From Agelaius tricolor (Eukaryota; Chordata; Aves; Passeriformes; Icteridae), in assembly GCA_023055355.1 (NCBI GenBank), contig JALJCS010000034.1:5222001-5286000 (forward strand): a DNA stretch of 64,000 nt. Reading direction: 5' to 3'. Positions within the stretch are counted from its first letter, which is position 1, and each line of letters starts with the position of its first letter. A model generated the notes under the pieces. The model was not told the origin of the DNA. It saw only the letters and a list, made by a program, of their open reading frames with translations, and did not search any database. Shown here one piece after another: positions 1 through 11,440 of the stretch. The translations under genes and the position numbers were made by a program.

Positions 1-1491
1 AAAATAATAGAAGGATTTAAATGGATTAAGGGGGTAATGGGACCCAGGCAGAAGGAGGTGGAGATAACTTTAGCTGTCTTGTAAATGAGAAGAGGGAGAG
101 ATGATAAATAGAGTTCTGAAGCCTCCACAGATTAAATTATCAGGGTGGGAGTCAGGTGTGAATTGCTGGAGAAGTGCTGGGACTAAAGGGATTTTTGTAT
201 TTGCTGGTGCAGGTTAAGTTTCCCTTCAGGTGACACAGTCAGTGGTGGAAATGCTTGAAGCTGTGTCTCACACATTATCCCCGGCCTGGGGAATAATTCT
301 CAGTGTGAGAAGGAACCTTCAGTGTCTCACTAGAGACTCGGTGAAGTGAGACAGAAGGGCAGCACAAAAATCAACCTTGACAAACGTAGGAAAAAGTCAT
401 TAGTCACCATGGCAAAGACAATCTTACTGTAAAGGAGAGGATTGAAAGTAGTCTGAAAATAACTGAGGAAGCTGCCTGTACAGCAGATAGACATGCACTA
501 GAAATCAGAGTGTATCCATGACATCAACAGCTTTTCCATCTCGTTGCCGAGAGCCTCATTTTAGAATACTTTTGCAACTGTTTTCAGATTAATCTGTGTT
601 TCTCAAGGGGTAAGAATCCATTTGGTGCCTGGGGCTTCAGCATCATATCTGCTGTGTTTTTCTGCAGTTTTTAGCAGCTATTTATTCTCTTCCCCTTTCA
701 CCACTAATCACTATTACTCTTACAGTAAATCAAACCAAACTGATTCAAGCCATATTTATCAGAAGTTCTGTCAGGTTTTGTCAAAAAATAGAAAACAAAC
801 TCAAAGATTTTCTAATTAACAATGATAAATTATGGCCCTGTATGAAGCCACTATATTAACTGTCCATGTTAAGACATTCATTAATGCCATTGCCAACACA
901 GGAAAACAATAATTTCCCTCCTTTGACAAGTGTTCCAGATCTCAGAAATCCCTGGAAGTCAAGTAGGTGCCTTTAAGGGAAGTCAATAGCTAAATGTCTG
1001 TTTCTGAGGAAGTTTAGACTTGTCTGTGTTTTCTCTTGCACTATATTCACAGCATTAAATTCAGTGGAATAAGATTAAGTATTTTACTACTAATTCAGCA
1101 TCTTATTACTGGAGGTAATAGAATTCATGTGGATCAACAGCTTTATAATCCTATTGGCATAAACCAAAGTTAGACGTGAGCAGTACACAAGGGTGGTGGG
1201 GACTGCAGCAGTGGTCCAAGCAAGGCTCCATCCTCCCATCAATATCTTTTTTCACCAATTTCACTCTTTCACTTTCTCCTTGTTCTCCCATAAACGCGGG
1301 CTGGTCACGTTCTTCAGTGCTTTGCCTTCCCACCAGAGAGTTACCACCACTAAATCCCCCAGCAGCTCATTAAGGAGCTTCTTCCAAAACTTCCATGAGA
1401 CCCACCCATGCCACAAGAAGTGTTTCCCTCCCAGTGGAATCAGATGCTGTTTAATCTGGCAATGTAATTATACCATGGCAATAGGTGTTTC

Positions 1492-1541
1492 TCGAACGCC
1501 ATGGCTTAGGCGGATCCATCAGATGCGCGGGAGGTGGGCGG
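1492..1541. other. Small CpG cluster
   Basis: About six CpG dinucleotides fall within roughly 50 bases, including one GCGCG, while the surrounding kilobase is almost CpG-free. It is too short for a classical CpG island. It may mark a hypomethylated regulatory element or be chance. No promoter motif or open frame explains it. Confidence 0.4.
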
Positions 1542-4500
1542 TTGGTGTTAATGAGGCAAAATTTGTTTGCACTCTATGTATAGACAGTTCTGAAACTGCC
1601 AGCCAAAGCAGAAAGAAAGGATTTGCCTTGGTGCTGTTAATGAGAAGTAGATTAGTAGATGCTGTGCAGTTGAAACAAAACAAAACTAAACCAGCCACCA
1701 CTTAAAGGCAAGCAGAGGAGTGCAGAAACTGTGTTCATTTTTAATAAATACAGCATCACTGGCTGCTGACTGACAGCTTCAGTGTTATCTCACTATAAAT
1801 GTATAATAATTAGTTGGATAATTTGGCTTTCTGAGAAACATTATTAACTCTATTAGAATTACAATCAACTCAGGAAATCAGATTCCTAAATACTCTGAAT
1901 CCAATGCCTGCTTTTATGCACAGCTTTTGGGAGGGAGCAGGGATGACGAGCACAAGCCGAGTTAGGAAAATGCAACACAAGTGTTTCAGAAACCCAGACT
2001 TTTCCTTAGCTTATGGCTGAACACGAAGTGTTTCCAGCTCCAGAACGGGACAAAAGCCCAGGATAAACGCATTCCCTGCCCGGGAAGCAGCATGAAGTGG
2101 GAGCTGGCCCCAGGTGCTACAAGGAGAGAGCAGCAGCAGGAGCCCTCGTGGGCACGGAGTCAGAGCAGTGTGTGTGTGTGTCTGTAATTACATTCATGTT
2201 CTGATTATAGAGCCAGATGACTCCAACACATGTTGCTGCTGTTCCTGGGAGCATAGAAAATTTGGACCACACCAGTTGCCACAAAAATATGTAGTGGCTG
2301 TCATCACACTGGTTTGTAAGCGAGGCACATTGTCACCTCTAGGAGAACCTGCTTCATTAATAATAACATCAATGTCACATTTCCATTTAATCCTAATGAC
2401 TTCATAATTATTAATTACTGTCACTACAGAAGCAAAATCCCAGGGAAGGTGGAATCTCAGTCATATCATTCTTCACAGTTGCCAGGTATTTTTGGATTAC
2501 TTCATCCAGGAAGAAAAAAAAGAAGATTTAGTCATTACTGTTGAGAAGCAGTCATCCTTAATATAGAAAAACTGAAAGAGTCACTGAAGATTCTTCTACC
2601 ACCCTTAAAAAATAGAATTATAAACAACATTTCCTTTAAAAATGTTATGACATTTTTATGACATCCAATACAGTTTGTTCAAATCACACCTTGAAGATGT
2701 CAATGTGTTGAGCACACACATCAAATAATGTTGTTCAACTTTGGACTTAATCCTGCTGAGTTAATAATGAAGCATGATCCTCATTGTCAGTGATTTGCAA
2801 ATTTATATTCTATTACTAATAGCATCTGTGCTAATTTAAATCTGCATTCTCCTATTTAAGCTTTTGGTACTTCAAATATTTCATTTAAATTAGTGAAATG
2901 AAACCAATTTTTTGTTTTAATCAAATTGGTTTTTTAGATTATTTGAACTGTGCTCATTGCAATTAGGAAAGGTCTCATTTAGCAAGTCAAGGGAGAAAAA
3001 CCCAAATTGTCTTCCACATAGTATAATTTTTTAGAGTTAGTTTTTCAAAATTATGGGATACTTTGAGAGGAAGGATTTCTGATGCATTTTAAATGTGTCA
3101 ATATTTATCCATTGTTGGCTTTGCTCTCTTTGCTGCATTAAACAGATCCTATATTTAGAGGAGAAGGTGAAGCAGATTGACTCCCTGTGTTTTTCCCCAC
3201 ACTGAAGAAATGAGCCAGATTACAGAGGACAAAGATAAAAGTGGATGAAAAATGGATTAAGTTGCACATATTGTGCTCAGTGAGGGAGCCTGATAATATA
3301 TAAATACCATAAATGCTATTTTTTAATAAAGGTTCCATATTCAAATTGGTTTTCTCAGACCTCTTTATGGAGGTGGCTTTGAAGAAAGGTGAAGGTTACC
3401 TCAGGCTAATGCTGCCAAAGTCTCAAACTTCCACTGATGTATTTCAGATGTACCTTTGTGCCACAGGAAGGTGTGTAAATACAGACATTTAGCACATGCT
3501 TATCTACCCCACAGATGCCTGTCTGCCTCTGAGAACCCAAGTTATGCAAGGAAGAATATCATGGATTACTTGGACACCTATTAAAAATTTGATCCTTAAA
3601 GCTGAATTGCTTTCCTTTAGGCATTCAGTGTGTGCAACCATTCAGATTCAGACATAATAAATATATTCATATGGAAAACCCACTAGAAGTCTTCGTTGAT
3701 ATGTAGACCTCTTTAAAGCATCACTTAATATCAAATTTGTTTTGTCACGGTCTATTTATAACACAAATGGGCAAACTTTATAAACTGCTTGGTAAAGGAA
3801 AAAAAGATTACTCACCAGCAAGTCTTTGGATAAGAATAAGCACCCCTTCACATAGCCACATCAGCATTGTGAACTTGAGAAACGTTCCTGAAGCAGCACT
3901 CAGTGCACACCAACACACCTTGGTTAAATAGCTGCTGATAAATGCCTTTACCTGGGGAAAAGGCTATGGGCATGCCCAGCAGGGCACACAGTGCAGCTTT
4001 GAAAACAAGGTCCTCTGCAAGAAACATGAGACTAGAAATGCTGTGACTGCTGCTGAGGGTCTAGAGAAGCGTTTTGAAGAGTTACAGGGACAGGAATATC
4101 TGGAAAGATGGGGTTTATGGCCATAAAACCACGAGCATGCCACACGTGTCCAGGCAAGAGCAGTGTACCAAGGCCACTGATGTACTGAGGCTCCTCAGAG
4201 TCAGAAAATTGGCAGGGCAGGAAAGTTAGGAAACCTTGACAGGGAAGAGTGAAGTCTGTACTCTAGGACATAAGTCATGGGACTCTAGGAATAGCAAAAC
4301 TTTGCTCTAAAGGTGAAAACACAGTGGTTAGTAGTAAAAAACAAGGTCCCAGAATGCAAGGATTTAATTACAACACCGACTATACACTCTGTAAAGCGTT
4401 CTGGGATGTGGAAGACAGTATAGCAAAAAGGAGGGCAGTGTAGGCTTTAATTAAACACAGCACAGAGCTGGCCCTCTAAATCAATCATTATTTCTTGGAG

Positions 4501-7500
4501 GCAAGGACAAGTGCAGAGCCCTGCAAATGTGTGAAGAGAATTTTGGGTAACAGCCCTGCAGATTTCTCAGAGGAAAATGCTTTGACAGATGCCGAGTGGG
4601 ACTGCTTCTCCTTATGCTGAACCCAAAGGCAACAAAAAAAAAAATTAAAATTAGTTCATGGCATCCAAGGAAAGTGTAAAAGAAATCTTGATGTGTAAGG
4701 CTTAGAGTCTATTTTTGCCCCAGGATGGGAGTGAGGTATTGGAAAGAAAACAGACTGATAATCTGATTCAGGTAAAATTGAAGACATGACTTTGAGCAAT
4801 TCAGAACAGCTTTCTTCCCATGCAAATACTGATTCTCTGGGTCACCTTGCACACTTAACCACAATTAAAACATTGGTCCAGCCCTTGATGTGGTGTAAAC
4901 ACGCCAATATCCATAAACATGAGCAGGAACATGCTTCCTGGACTCCAGCCAAGGATATTAGTCCTTTGGTGGGAAGTGGTGTGAAACACCAATCTGCCAG
5001 AGGATGCTGCTCACTGTCCTTATGCAAGAATCACCTCTGAGCACAGTTCCTGGTGATCTACCAGCACTGGGGCTTTGCAAGCAAGCTGACAAAAAGCATT
5101 TCTTTTTAAGCTCTGGGACAGCAGGTTCTTGGCCATGACATCTGGAAATGCCTCTCATTTAAATGGTGGGAAAGGGAACACCAGGAAGGCTTTCTACTTG
5201 CCAGTCAAGGCTTTGCACCTCCCTGTTTCTTGGAGTTATATTTCCAGTCAGTGCTTCCCAGGAACCTTGTCCTAGCACAATGTGATAACACCACCATCAG
5301 GAGAAACCAATAGGCTGTGACTTGGGGACACCAAATATGACAGGAACAGGATTTGGGTGAGGAACCAGATGAAACTGAGACATGACAAAATAGTTCTGGC
5401 AATGACAGCAGGGGACTGGATGGATCCTGTGAGATAACCATCCAGCTCTTAAATTCAGGATTTCTGAGAGGCTGTAGAAATGAGAATGACACTGAACTTC
5501 AGTGAATCCAACAGAATTAGGCCAAAAACGTGCAAGATTGCCAATCCACTGTGACAGGAACACAATCTTTGTACCTCCTCCTAGGTCTTGTGAGAGAGCA
5601 GCTCCACCTGTGAACACTTTCAGCATGAGCTCTCTCAGGCAGCTCTCTCTGTCCCTCCAGCATGAAAGCTGCTTGCTGCTTTCTGAACAGATCAGAGGGA
5701 ATCAGAGGGACAAAACTGTTATTTATCCACACCCATATTTCAGTCAGGAAGGGCTACAAAAATGGGTACATTTAGAATCTTGCCAGCTCTGCACAAATTT
5801 ATGGTCATTCCTGAACATGAAGAACTCTGAGCATGCAAAGTGCTTAGACACATTCTTAAAGATTAACCTGTTTGTAGTAAAATGAACCTTTTGTTTCCCA
5901 TTGACATGAGTCCCATCCCATGCAAGTAGCTGTGTCCAAGAAGAAAAAGAAAAATTACCTTTCTATCTGTAGGTAAGAAGGCATCTTTTATATTCAAGGT
6001 TTTCCATGTACCATCTGACATGGGATAGTGGTATGGCAGTATTTGTTCACAATTTCTCTGTTGACTCATGTGTCTGGTTGGCTGCTCAGTGTTGATGGGC
6101 ATACTTAGTTACTGGAAAGAAGGAATTATTGGACTGGACACAGATCTAAGTTTGGAAGATTTGGAAGACGCCTCATTTTCCAACAAAGCATTCTACAAGC
6201 CATTTAATGGTGGAAAAAAATACTTGGGAAACCAGTCAGCTACTTCTAGGACATGCTAAAGTCTTTTTACTGAGGGAAAAGACATTGAATCAAACATCTG
6301 GAAACAAATCACTCACCGGATTCCTGCAGCTTTGAAGCAAAATGCGTGGTCAGGATGGAAGGCAGGGGAGAAAAACGAAACCTCAGAATGAGTTTCCCTC
6401 TTGCAGTCATCAAAACCTCGTGCATTTAATTTGTCCCAGTTGCTTTGGGCTGCACCAGCAGTGAGAGGAAGGCACGACTGGAGACAGCCACAGATAGCAT
6501 CAGATCTCAGTTGCAATGCCAGATCTGCATTGCTGCTCACCTGATGGCACAGATATCCCTGCCACAAACATTTATTTTCCATTCTCTTGGATGAAGTATT
6601 CTCCTTCAAACCTGTTTCCCCTGTAGGGAGCAGAGCTGGAATGCAAAGCCATCACCTCTGGCTTTGAGCTGTAGCTGGGATGTGCTTGGTTGCTCTGAAG
6701 AAGCACAGACATACTTGTCTTTAGCAAATGTGGAGTTTAAATACTTTCATAAACACATTTCTTTTCAAGACAAGTGGCAAACATAGTTGCCAGTCCCAAC
6801 ATAAATAAAAAGCAAAATGTGCTTCCCAGTTTCAGTGTAAATAAAGTAACTGAAGCTAAAACTGAAGGCACACAGAATTCTGTAATATCAAACCATCATC
6901 CATAGAAGACCAACAGAAATATTTAAAAGAGCATTAGTTCAGGAATGGCTTCATTTTCTCCATTTGGCAATGAAAATGCAAGATAACCCATCTACTATGA
7001 AATAACATGTTCATGTGACTTACTGCCTTATCAGGGGGTCCTAAGATAAATATCCTTAGATCTTGACCTTTCCAAGATTTGAAGACCATATTTAAATCTC
7101 TTCATTAATTTTCTCCCCCAGAGGAACTGAATCCCCTTGCTATGGTGCAGCATGTGAATTAAGCCTCTCTTATAACTATTAGATTTCATTAGACATGGCA
7201 GATTTTTTTTTTCCCAAATAGTTGCCAAACTTTAATAAGTGTGTCATCTAATGACATTTTGTGAAATACAATGGTGAAATGAGCTTGCTAAATCATTTTA
7301 AATCTGTCCGCTGCCATAAGCAAGGCTTTACTAGTGGGGCCATACCCAGCAGTTTTTAAGGTGCAAAGGATGGGTAAGGACTAATTTCTGCCAAGGAAAA
7401 GCTCCTTTCTTCCTAAGGAAAAACCCTAAGTGAGAGGAATTCATAGAAACAATTACACTTTTCTGCCTTTCTTCACTTTTTCTTGCCCTCAGAAACTTGT

Positions 7501-8534
7501 GACAAAAGAGTACTTCACAGCAATTTTTTTACATTTAACTGAACAATTTTTAAAACCTTTTCTTTCCATTTATTTTAATGTCTACAACCTTCATTTTTAA
7601 TGGCCTGGGTTTTATGAGTTGACTTGCAGGGACAGGTGATTTAATGCTATTATATGGTACAAATCCCTTTTCCAGGATGAAAGGAATCCCCAAAGAATAA
7701 TAGAAAATTCCCTTCCTTCTTTCCATTTGTCCTGTCTGTCCCTGCAACAAGATAAAGTTTCATTTTTCAAGTATCTCTGAGAATATGTATGAGCACCTAA
7801 GAAATTAATATTGCACACTGATAAATGCTTTAATAATTATGTATCTTCAGTATTGGAGTGCTTTCATAACTTCCTGTGGCATACAGGAAGGCCCACTGGA
7901 AAAGTAATTCGGGGAAAGCATTTTGGGATTCAAAAAACCTCCTAGAGAATGGATTTTCTTGTCTCTCTACAAAAACAAGTCTTGAACCTGACTAAGGCAC
8001 CTAAAGTTTGATTTTTAATAATCTTTCTGGCAATAGATTGTATTATATTCTGCAGGTGGTTCAATTAAAGTGGAGTAAGTACTTTATAGTCAGTTGTAAG
8101 AATGAGTCATTAGGCCTTATCCCTGCCTCAAACTTAGAGTGAATGGAGAAAAAGGATATTAAATGTGAGAATTTGAAGAGTCACAAGAAAACAAAAATAA
8201 ATCAGTTGGGCTTCTTCACTGACACATATATAATATAAATTAATATAAGAAAAATTTAGATGTACTAGTCTGAATGGCTCATGTGAGAGAACCAAATGAA
8301 ACATTTATTACAATATACTTCTCACTTTTGGTCAGTTAATGCGTCAAACGAAACATTCATATTTCTAAACCTGGAATTTTAAATAAGTTCTTATTTTGCA
8401 AGTTTAAAATTTTGCTGTCAATAATAAATTAAGAGCCACAAAATATTTCAAGCTGTGTTGTAGTAATTTGCAGGAGCACATCAAAAGCAATGAAGATATT
8501 TGAATGTTTCTTTTTAAACAACACTACAAGGAAG

Positions 8535-8592
8535 CAAAAAAACCCCAACAACCCAACCCCCCCCCAAAAAAGAACAAACAAAAGACACAAAA
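8535..8592. repeat. A/C-rich low-complexity patch
   Basis: The stretch is built from A runs and C runs, including a nine-base C run, with almost no G or T. It has no clean repeat period. A decayed poly(A) tail or simple low complexity are both possible. Confidence 0.6.
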
Positions 8593-9238
8593 AATTTCAA
8601 AAAGAGATAAATGGTTTGCATTCTGTTGAGAAACTGCCTGACAAATCACATTCTCAATCCATTTTCAAATGAACCCTAGAAGGGTTAACTCATAGAAGTT
8701 GTATCCTGATGTAAACCAGATGCAGGTATATTACTGACTTGTTTCAAAAGAATTGGGTTTTTCATGTTATTTAACATTGCCTAAACATTAAATAGAATTT
8801 AAAAGATACGACTGAATCTAAAGTACAACTGGTAAAATTTCCTTCCCTTTTTAATTACCTGCCTGCTCTGGCGTTTCCGTGAGTCCCATTAGATACTTTG
8901 TGCTCTTCCATTTTCAGAACTGCCTGGCTGAAAGATCAATAATCAAATAATTAGGCTCTTTTTAAGCAAATATTTGCTTTTTAGCAAAGTCACTGTCTTC
9001 AGAAGACAATGAACATTCCTTGCTGAAATTACTACCTTTGATTAAAAAAAATTGCTCATGTACCTAAAAAAAAAATTTAAAAAAAGGATTCCTGAAACAC
9101 TTATGAAGAATTGTCACGGTTATTTTTCAAAAGTCTTATTTGAAAGGTTGAAGAGGACAGATTATGTGTCACATGACATTGCTTCTGATCCTTTGGCTGC
9201 CTGAATCCATGCTGTGAAATCTTAGGAAAGCAGCAGAA

Positions 9239-10126
9239 ATGGCCACAATGAGAATGTCAGAGGAGAGCAGGAGGTGTGAGGAGCTCCTTGCCTGGCCCTG
9301 CTGGCAGGGCTGGGGCAGCAGCGAGGGGAGCACACGAACAGGAGGCTTTAAAACTCTTCTTTCAACCCCTGGGGTGCCCTCTCAGGCCCTGGGAAGGACA
9401 AGGAGCCCTTGGGCTGCTGCAGCTCCTCGTGCTCAGAGGAGAGCCAGCCCTTTCCTGAACGCATGGAGTCACCTCTTTCCTGACAGGAATATTCCAGGCT
9501 GGAAGCGATGCCACCAGCTGAAGGCAGGCTGGTTTGGTAGGTCCTCCACATCCAGAGCATCTCAGTGCTCCTTCCTCCCAGTTTCCCCCAGCCTCTGGTC
9601 TCCCCTGTGTTCCTGCAGCATTTTGTTTTGTGGGTGCAGAGGCAGCTTTTGGGTGCCTGGGTGCTGGTGGGAGACACAGCTAGCTCCATACCTGCACCTA
9701 CATCACAGGAGTCCCCAGATTGCTTTGATTTGCTTTCCTCAGGCTGAAATTGGAAGCAGGGTTCTGTATGCTGGCATACCAGGCAGGAAGGGAAGATCTC
9801 CCAGGGTAAGGGCTGGTGGCAAAGGCAAAGTGCAGTCATTCTATCCAAAACATGTGAGGAATGAGGTAATGTGGGCTATTCCTCCCACTCCCCACAGCAT
9901 TTCTACAGAACTGCAGCCAGCTGAAGGCATTGATCTCAAGCTGCAGTCCTCTTGGAAGGTACTCCAAAGAGTGGGAAGTTCATTTACAGAAGAATTAAAG
10001 CCTGTTTCAAACCCCAGCACTTTCCAGCCCAAGCTCCTTTGGCAGCTTTTTCTTCCTAGAGTCAAACCAAAACACTTCCCCCGATGTATGCAGAGGGAGA
10101 CACTAGTTACATATATTCTCATTTAG
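9239..10126 (+). CDS. Unsupported long open frame (295 codons)
   Basis: This is the longest open frame in the window. Its first ATG has G at -3 and G at +4, an acceptable context, and it closes with TAG about 100 bases before the 10.2 kb LTR. The predicted protein is rich in Trp, Ser, Pro and Arg, with no domain, signal peptide or repeat I recognise. The opposite strand is open over much of the same interval (166 codons at 9348-9848 and 93 codons at 9841-10122). That is the usual behaviour of a GC-richer, stop-poor patch. I list it only as a candidate; chance is the most likely explanation, with a non-coding transcript or unrecognised exon as alternatives. Confidence 0.1.
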   Translation: MATMRMSEESRRCEELLAWPCWQGWGSSEGSTRTGGFKTLLSTPGVPSQALGRTRSPWAAAAPRAQRRASPFLNAWSHLFPDRNIPGWKRCHQLKAGWFGRSSTSRASQCSFLPVSPSLWSPLCSCSILFCGCRGSFWVPGCWWETQLAPYLHLHHRSPQIALICFPQAEIGSRVLYAGIPGRKGRSPRVRAGGKGKVQSFYPKHVRNEVMWAIPPTPHSISTELQPAEGIDLKLQSSWKVLQRVGSSFTEELKPVSNPSTFQPKLLWQLFLPRVKPKHFPRCMQRETLVTYILI

Positions 10127-10225
10127 CTTTACCATCTATTGAAACACAGGCATGGGTGTACTAGGAAGCAAATAAAATTGTTGTCCACTGGTCCACCTCC
10201 TGAAGAACTGGGAACAAGCCACGCC

Positions 10226-10231
10226 AGGACT
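10226..10231. repeat. Left target-site duplication, LTR copy 1
   Basis: AGGACT abuts the LTR's first base and is repeated exactly at 10826-10831, directly after the terminal CA. Confidence 0.9.
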
Positions 10232-10825
10232 TGTTGTCTCACATATCAAGAGTTCTATCATCATTATAGTGCAAGGAATCCCTATCACCAGAGTTCCATA
10301 CCTCCTCCATGTTTCTCACAGCCAGCTCCTCTAAGCACTGACTGCTCCTGGTCCTTGCAGCAGCCAACTGACTCCAGCTCCCACCAATCCACTCTTTTAT
10401 ACCACTGCTCTTATTGGCTACAGGTGTGGCTCCAGATCCCACCAATCCACTCTTTTATACCACTGCTCTTATTGGCTACAGGTGTGGCTCCAGAGCCCAC
10501 CAAGCCACTCTTTTATACCACTGCTCTTATTGGCTACAGGTGTGGCTCCAGAGCCCACCAATCCACTCTTTTATACCACTGCTCTTATTGGCTACAGGTG
10601 TGGCTCCAGCTCCCACCAATCCACTCTTTTATACCCCTGCTCTTATTGGCTACAGGTGTGGCTCCAGCTCCCACCAATCCACTCTTTTATACCACTGTTC
10701 TTATTGGCTACAGGTGTGGCCTGTTAGGATCAGGCCTGCTCCTGATCTTTAGTAACTGGTCCAGCTGCAACTCTTTAGGGGATAAGATTACATTCTATAC
10801 CACCTTCATACTGTATCCCCCTACA
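10232..10825 (+). mobile_element. Solo LTR with 58-bp promoter repeats (copy 1)
   Basis: This 594-bp element begins TGTTGTC and ends CCCTACA, the TG...CA form of retroviral LTRs. It is flanked by a perfect 6-bp duplication AGGACT at 10226-10231 and 10826-10831, showing integrase-mediated insertion. A 6-bp duplication fits alpha/beta-like (class II, ERVK-type) avian endogenous retroviruses. No internal retroviral region or second LTR adjoins it, so it is a solo LTR left by LTR-LTR recombination. CCAAT and TATA-like motifs on the plus strand set the orientation. Close relatives sit at 39522-39820 and 49118-49545, differing by a few per cent outside the repeat. Near the 3' end this copy lacks about 8 bp present in both relatives. 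No viral protein is encoded. Confidence 0.92.
10383..10720 (+). repeat. 58-bp minisatellite in LTR copy 1, about 5.8 units
   Basis: Units start at 10383, 10441, 10499, 10557, 10615 and 10673; the last is truncated after 48 bp. Each unit holds CCAAT at offset 2-6, TTTTATA at 13-19, an inverted CCAAT (ATTGG) at 31-35 and an E-box CAGGTG overlapping a KLF-like GGTGTGG at 39-47. Units differ mainly at the AGATCCC/AGAGCCC/AGCTCCC junction and one or two single bases. Adjacent units share variants (2 with 3, 4 with 5), as expected from slippage or unequal exchange. The array probably multiplies the U3 promoter or enhancer. Whether it is active cannot be seen from sequence. Confidence 0.95.
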
Positions 10826-10831
10826 AGGACT
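10826..10831. repeat. Right target-site duplication, LTR copy 1
   Basis: AGGACT follows the terminal CA and matches 10226-10231 exactly, as expected of a 6-bp staggered integration. Confidence 0.9.
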
Positions 10832-11006
10832 GAAGTGTTATGACAGGGATACACAGTTTTCACATTCCACTTACTAGAAAATCCAGGTCAGTGACAAATG
10901 ATCACTTGTCACCCTGCCTCACCATTTACAGCAAGCAATGGAGCAGCTTTCAAAGTCCTGTTTTAAGTACTGAGTGTCCCCTATGTGCCTCTTAGTCCAT
11001 GTGACA

Positions 11007-11440
11007 TGATTATAGAATCACAGAATGGTTTGGGTTGGAAGGGACCCTGAAGCCCATCCCATTCCAACCCTCTGCCATGGGCAGGGACACTTGCCACTAT
11101 CTCAGGTTGCTCAGAGCCACATTCAACCTGACCTTGGACACTTCCAGGGATGGGGCATCCACAGCTTCTCTGGGCAACATGTGCCAGGGCCTCACCACCT
11201 TCGTAGAGAATAATTTCTCCCCAACCCCTAATGAACTTTACCCTCTTCATTTTAAGGCCATTCCCTCATGTCCTGGTAAGAAGTCCCTGTCCTGCTCTCT
11301 TGTAGCCCCTTCAGGTACTGGAAGATGCCCTAAATCACCTCAAAACCTTCTCCTCTCCAGGGTGAAGAGCCCCATCTCTCCCAGCCTCACACAGGAGGTG
11401 CTGCTGGCCCCAGTCACCTTCATGGTCTCCAGCAGAGCCA
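11007..11440 (-). mobile_element. CR1 LINE fragment, 3' end
   Basis: Read on the minus strand this matches the familiar avian CR1 3' end: the segment around GGGTTGGAAGGGACC, the CCATGGGCAGGGACAC segment, then the TTCCAGGGATGGGGCATCCAC segment. The element's terminal octamer repeats are visible at 11007-11030. It is 5'-truncated, as nearly all avian CR1 copies are, keeps no usable reverse transcriptase frame and shows scattered substitutions. At about 430 bp it is the longest recent CR1 piece in the window. Confidence 0.93.

Larger units (their letters stand above)
1..9238. other. Gene-free unique AT-rich DNA
   Basis: No gene, exon or RNA gene is supported here. Open frames are all under about 130 codons, overlap on both strands and resemble no family I know. 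Small low-complexity items are a (TG)6 run at 2169-2180, an A run near 4631-4643 and an A/C-rich patch near 8535-8592. Several AT-rich stretches carry clustered TAAT/ATTA motifs, notably 2360-2425, which could be regulatory but could equally reflect base composition. I see no transposon I can name. Confidence 0.7.

Noticed and set aside
10139..10843. 234-codon plus-strand frame with repeated Tyr-Trp-Leu-rich peptide, plus two overlapping frames
   Set aside because: It is produced by the 58-bp LTR minisatellite, which is stop-free in all plus frames; the same peptides recur in shifted frames.
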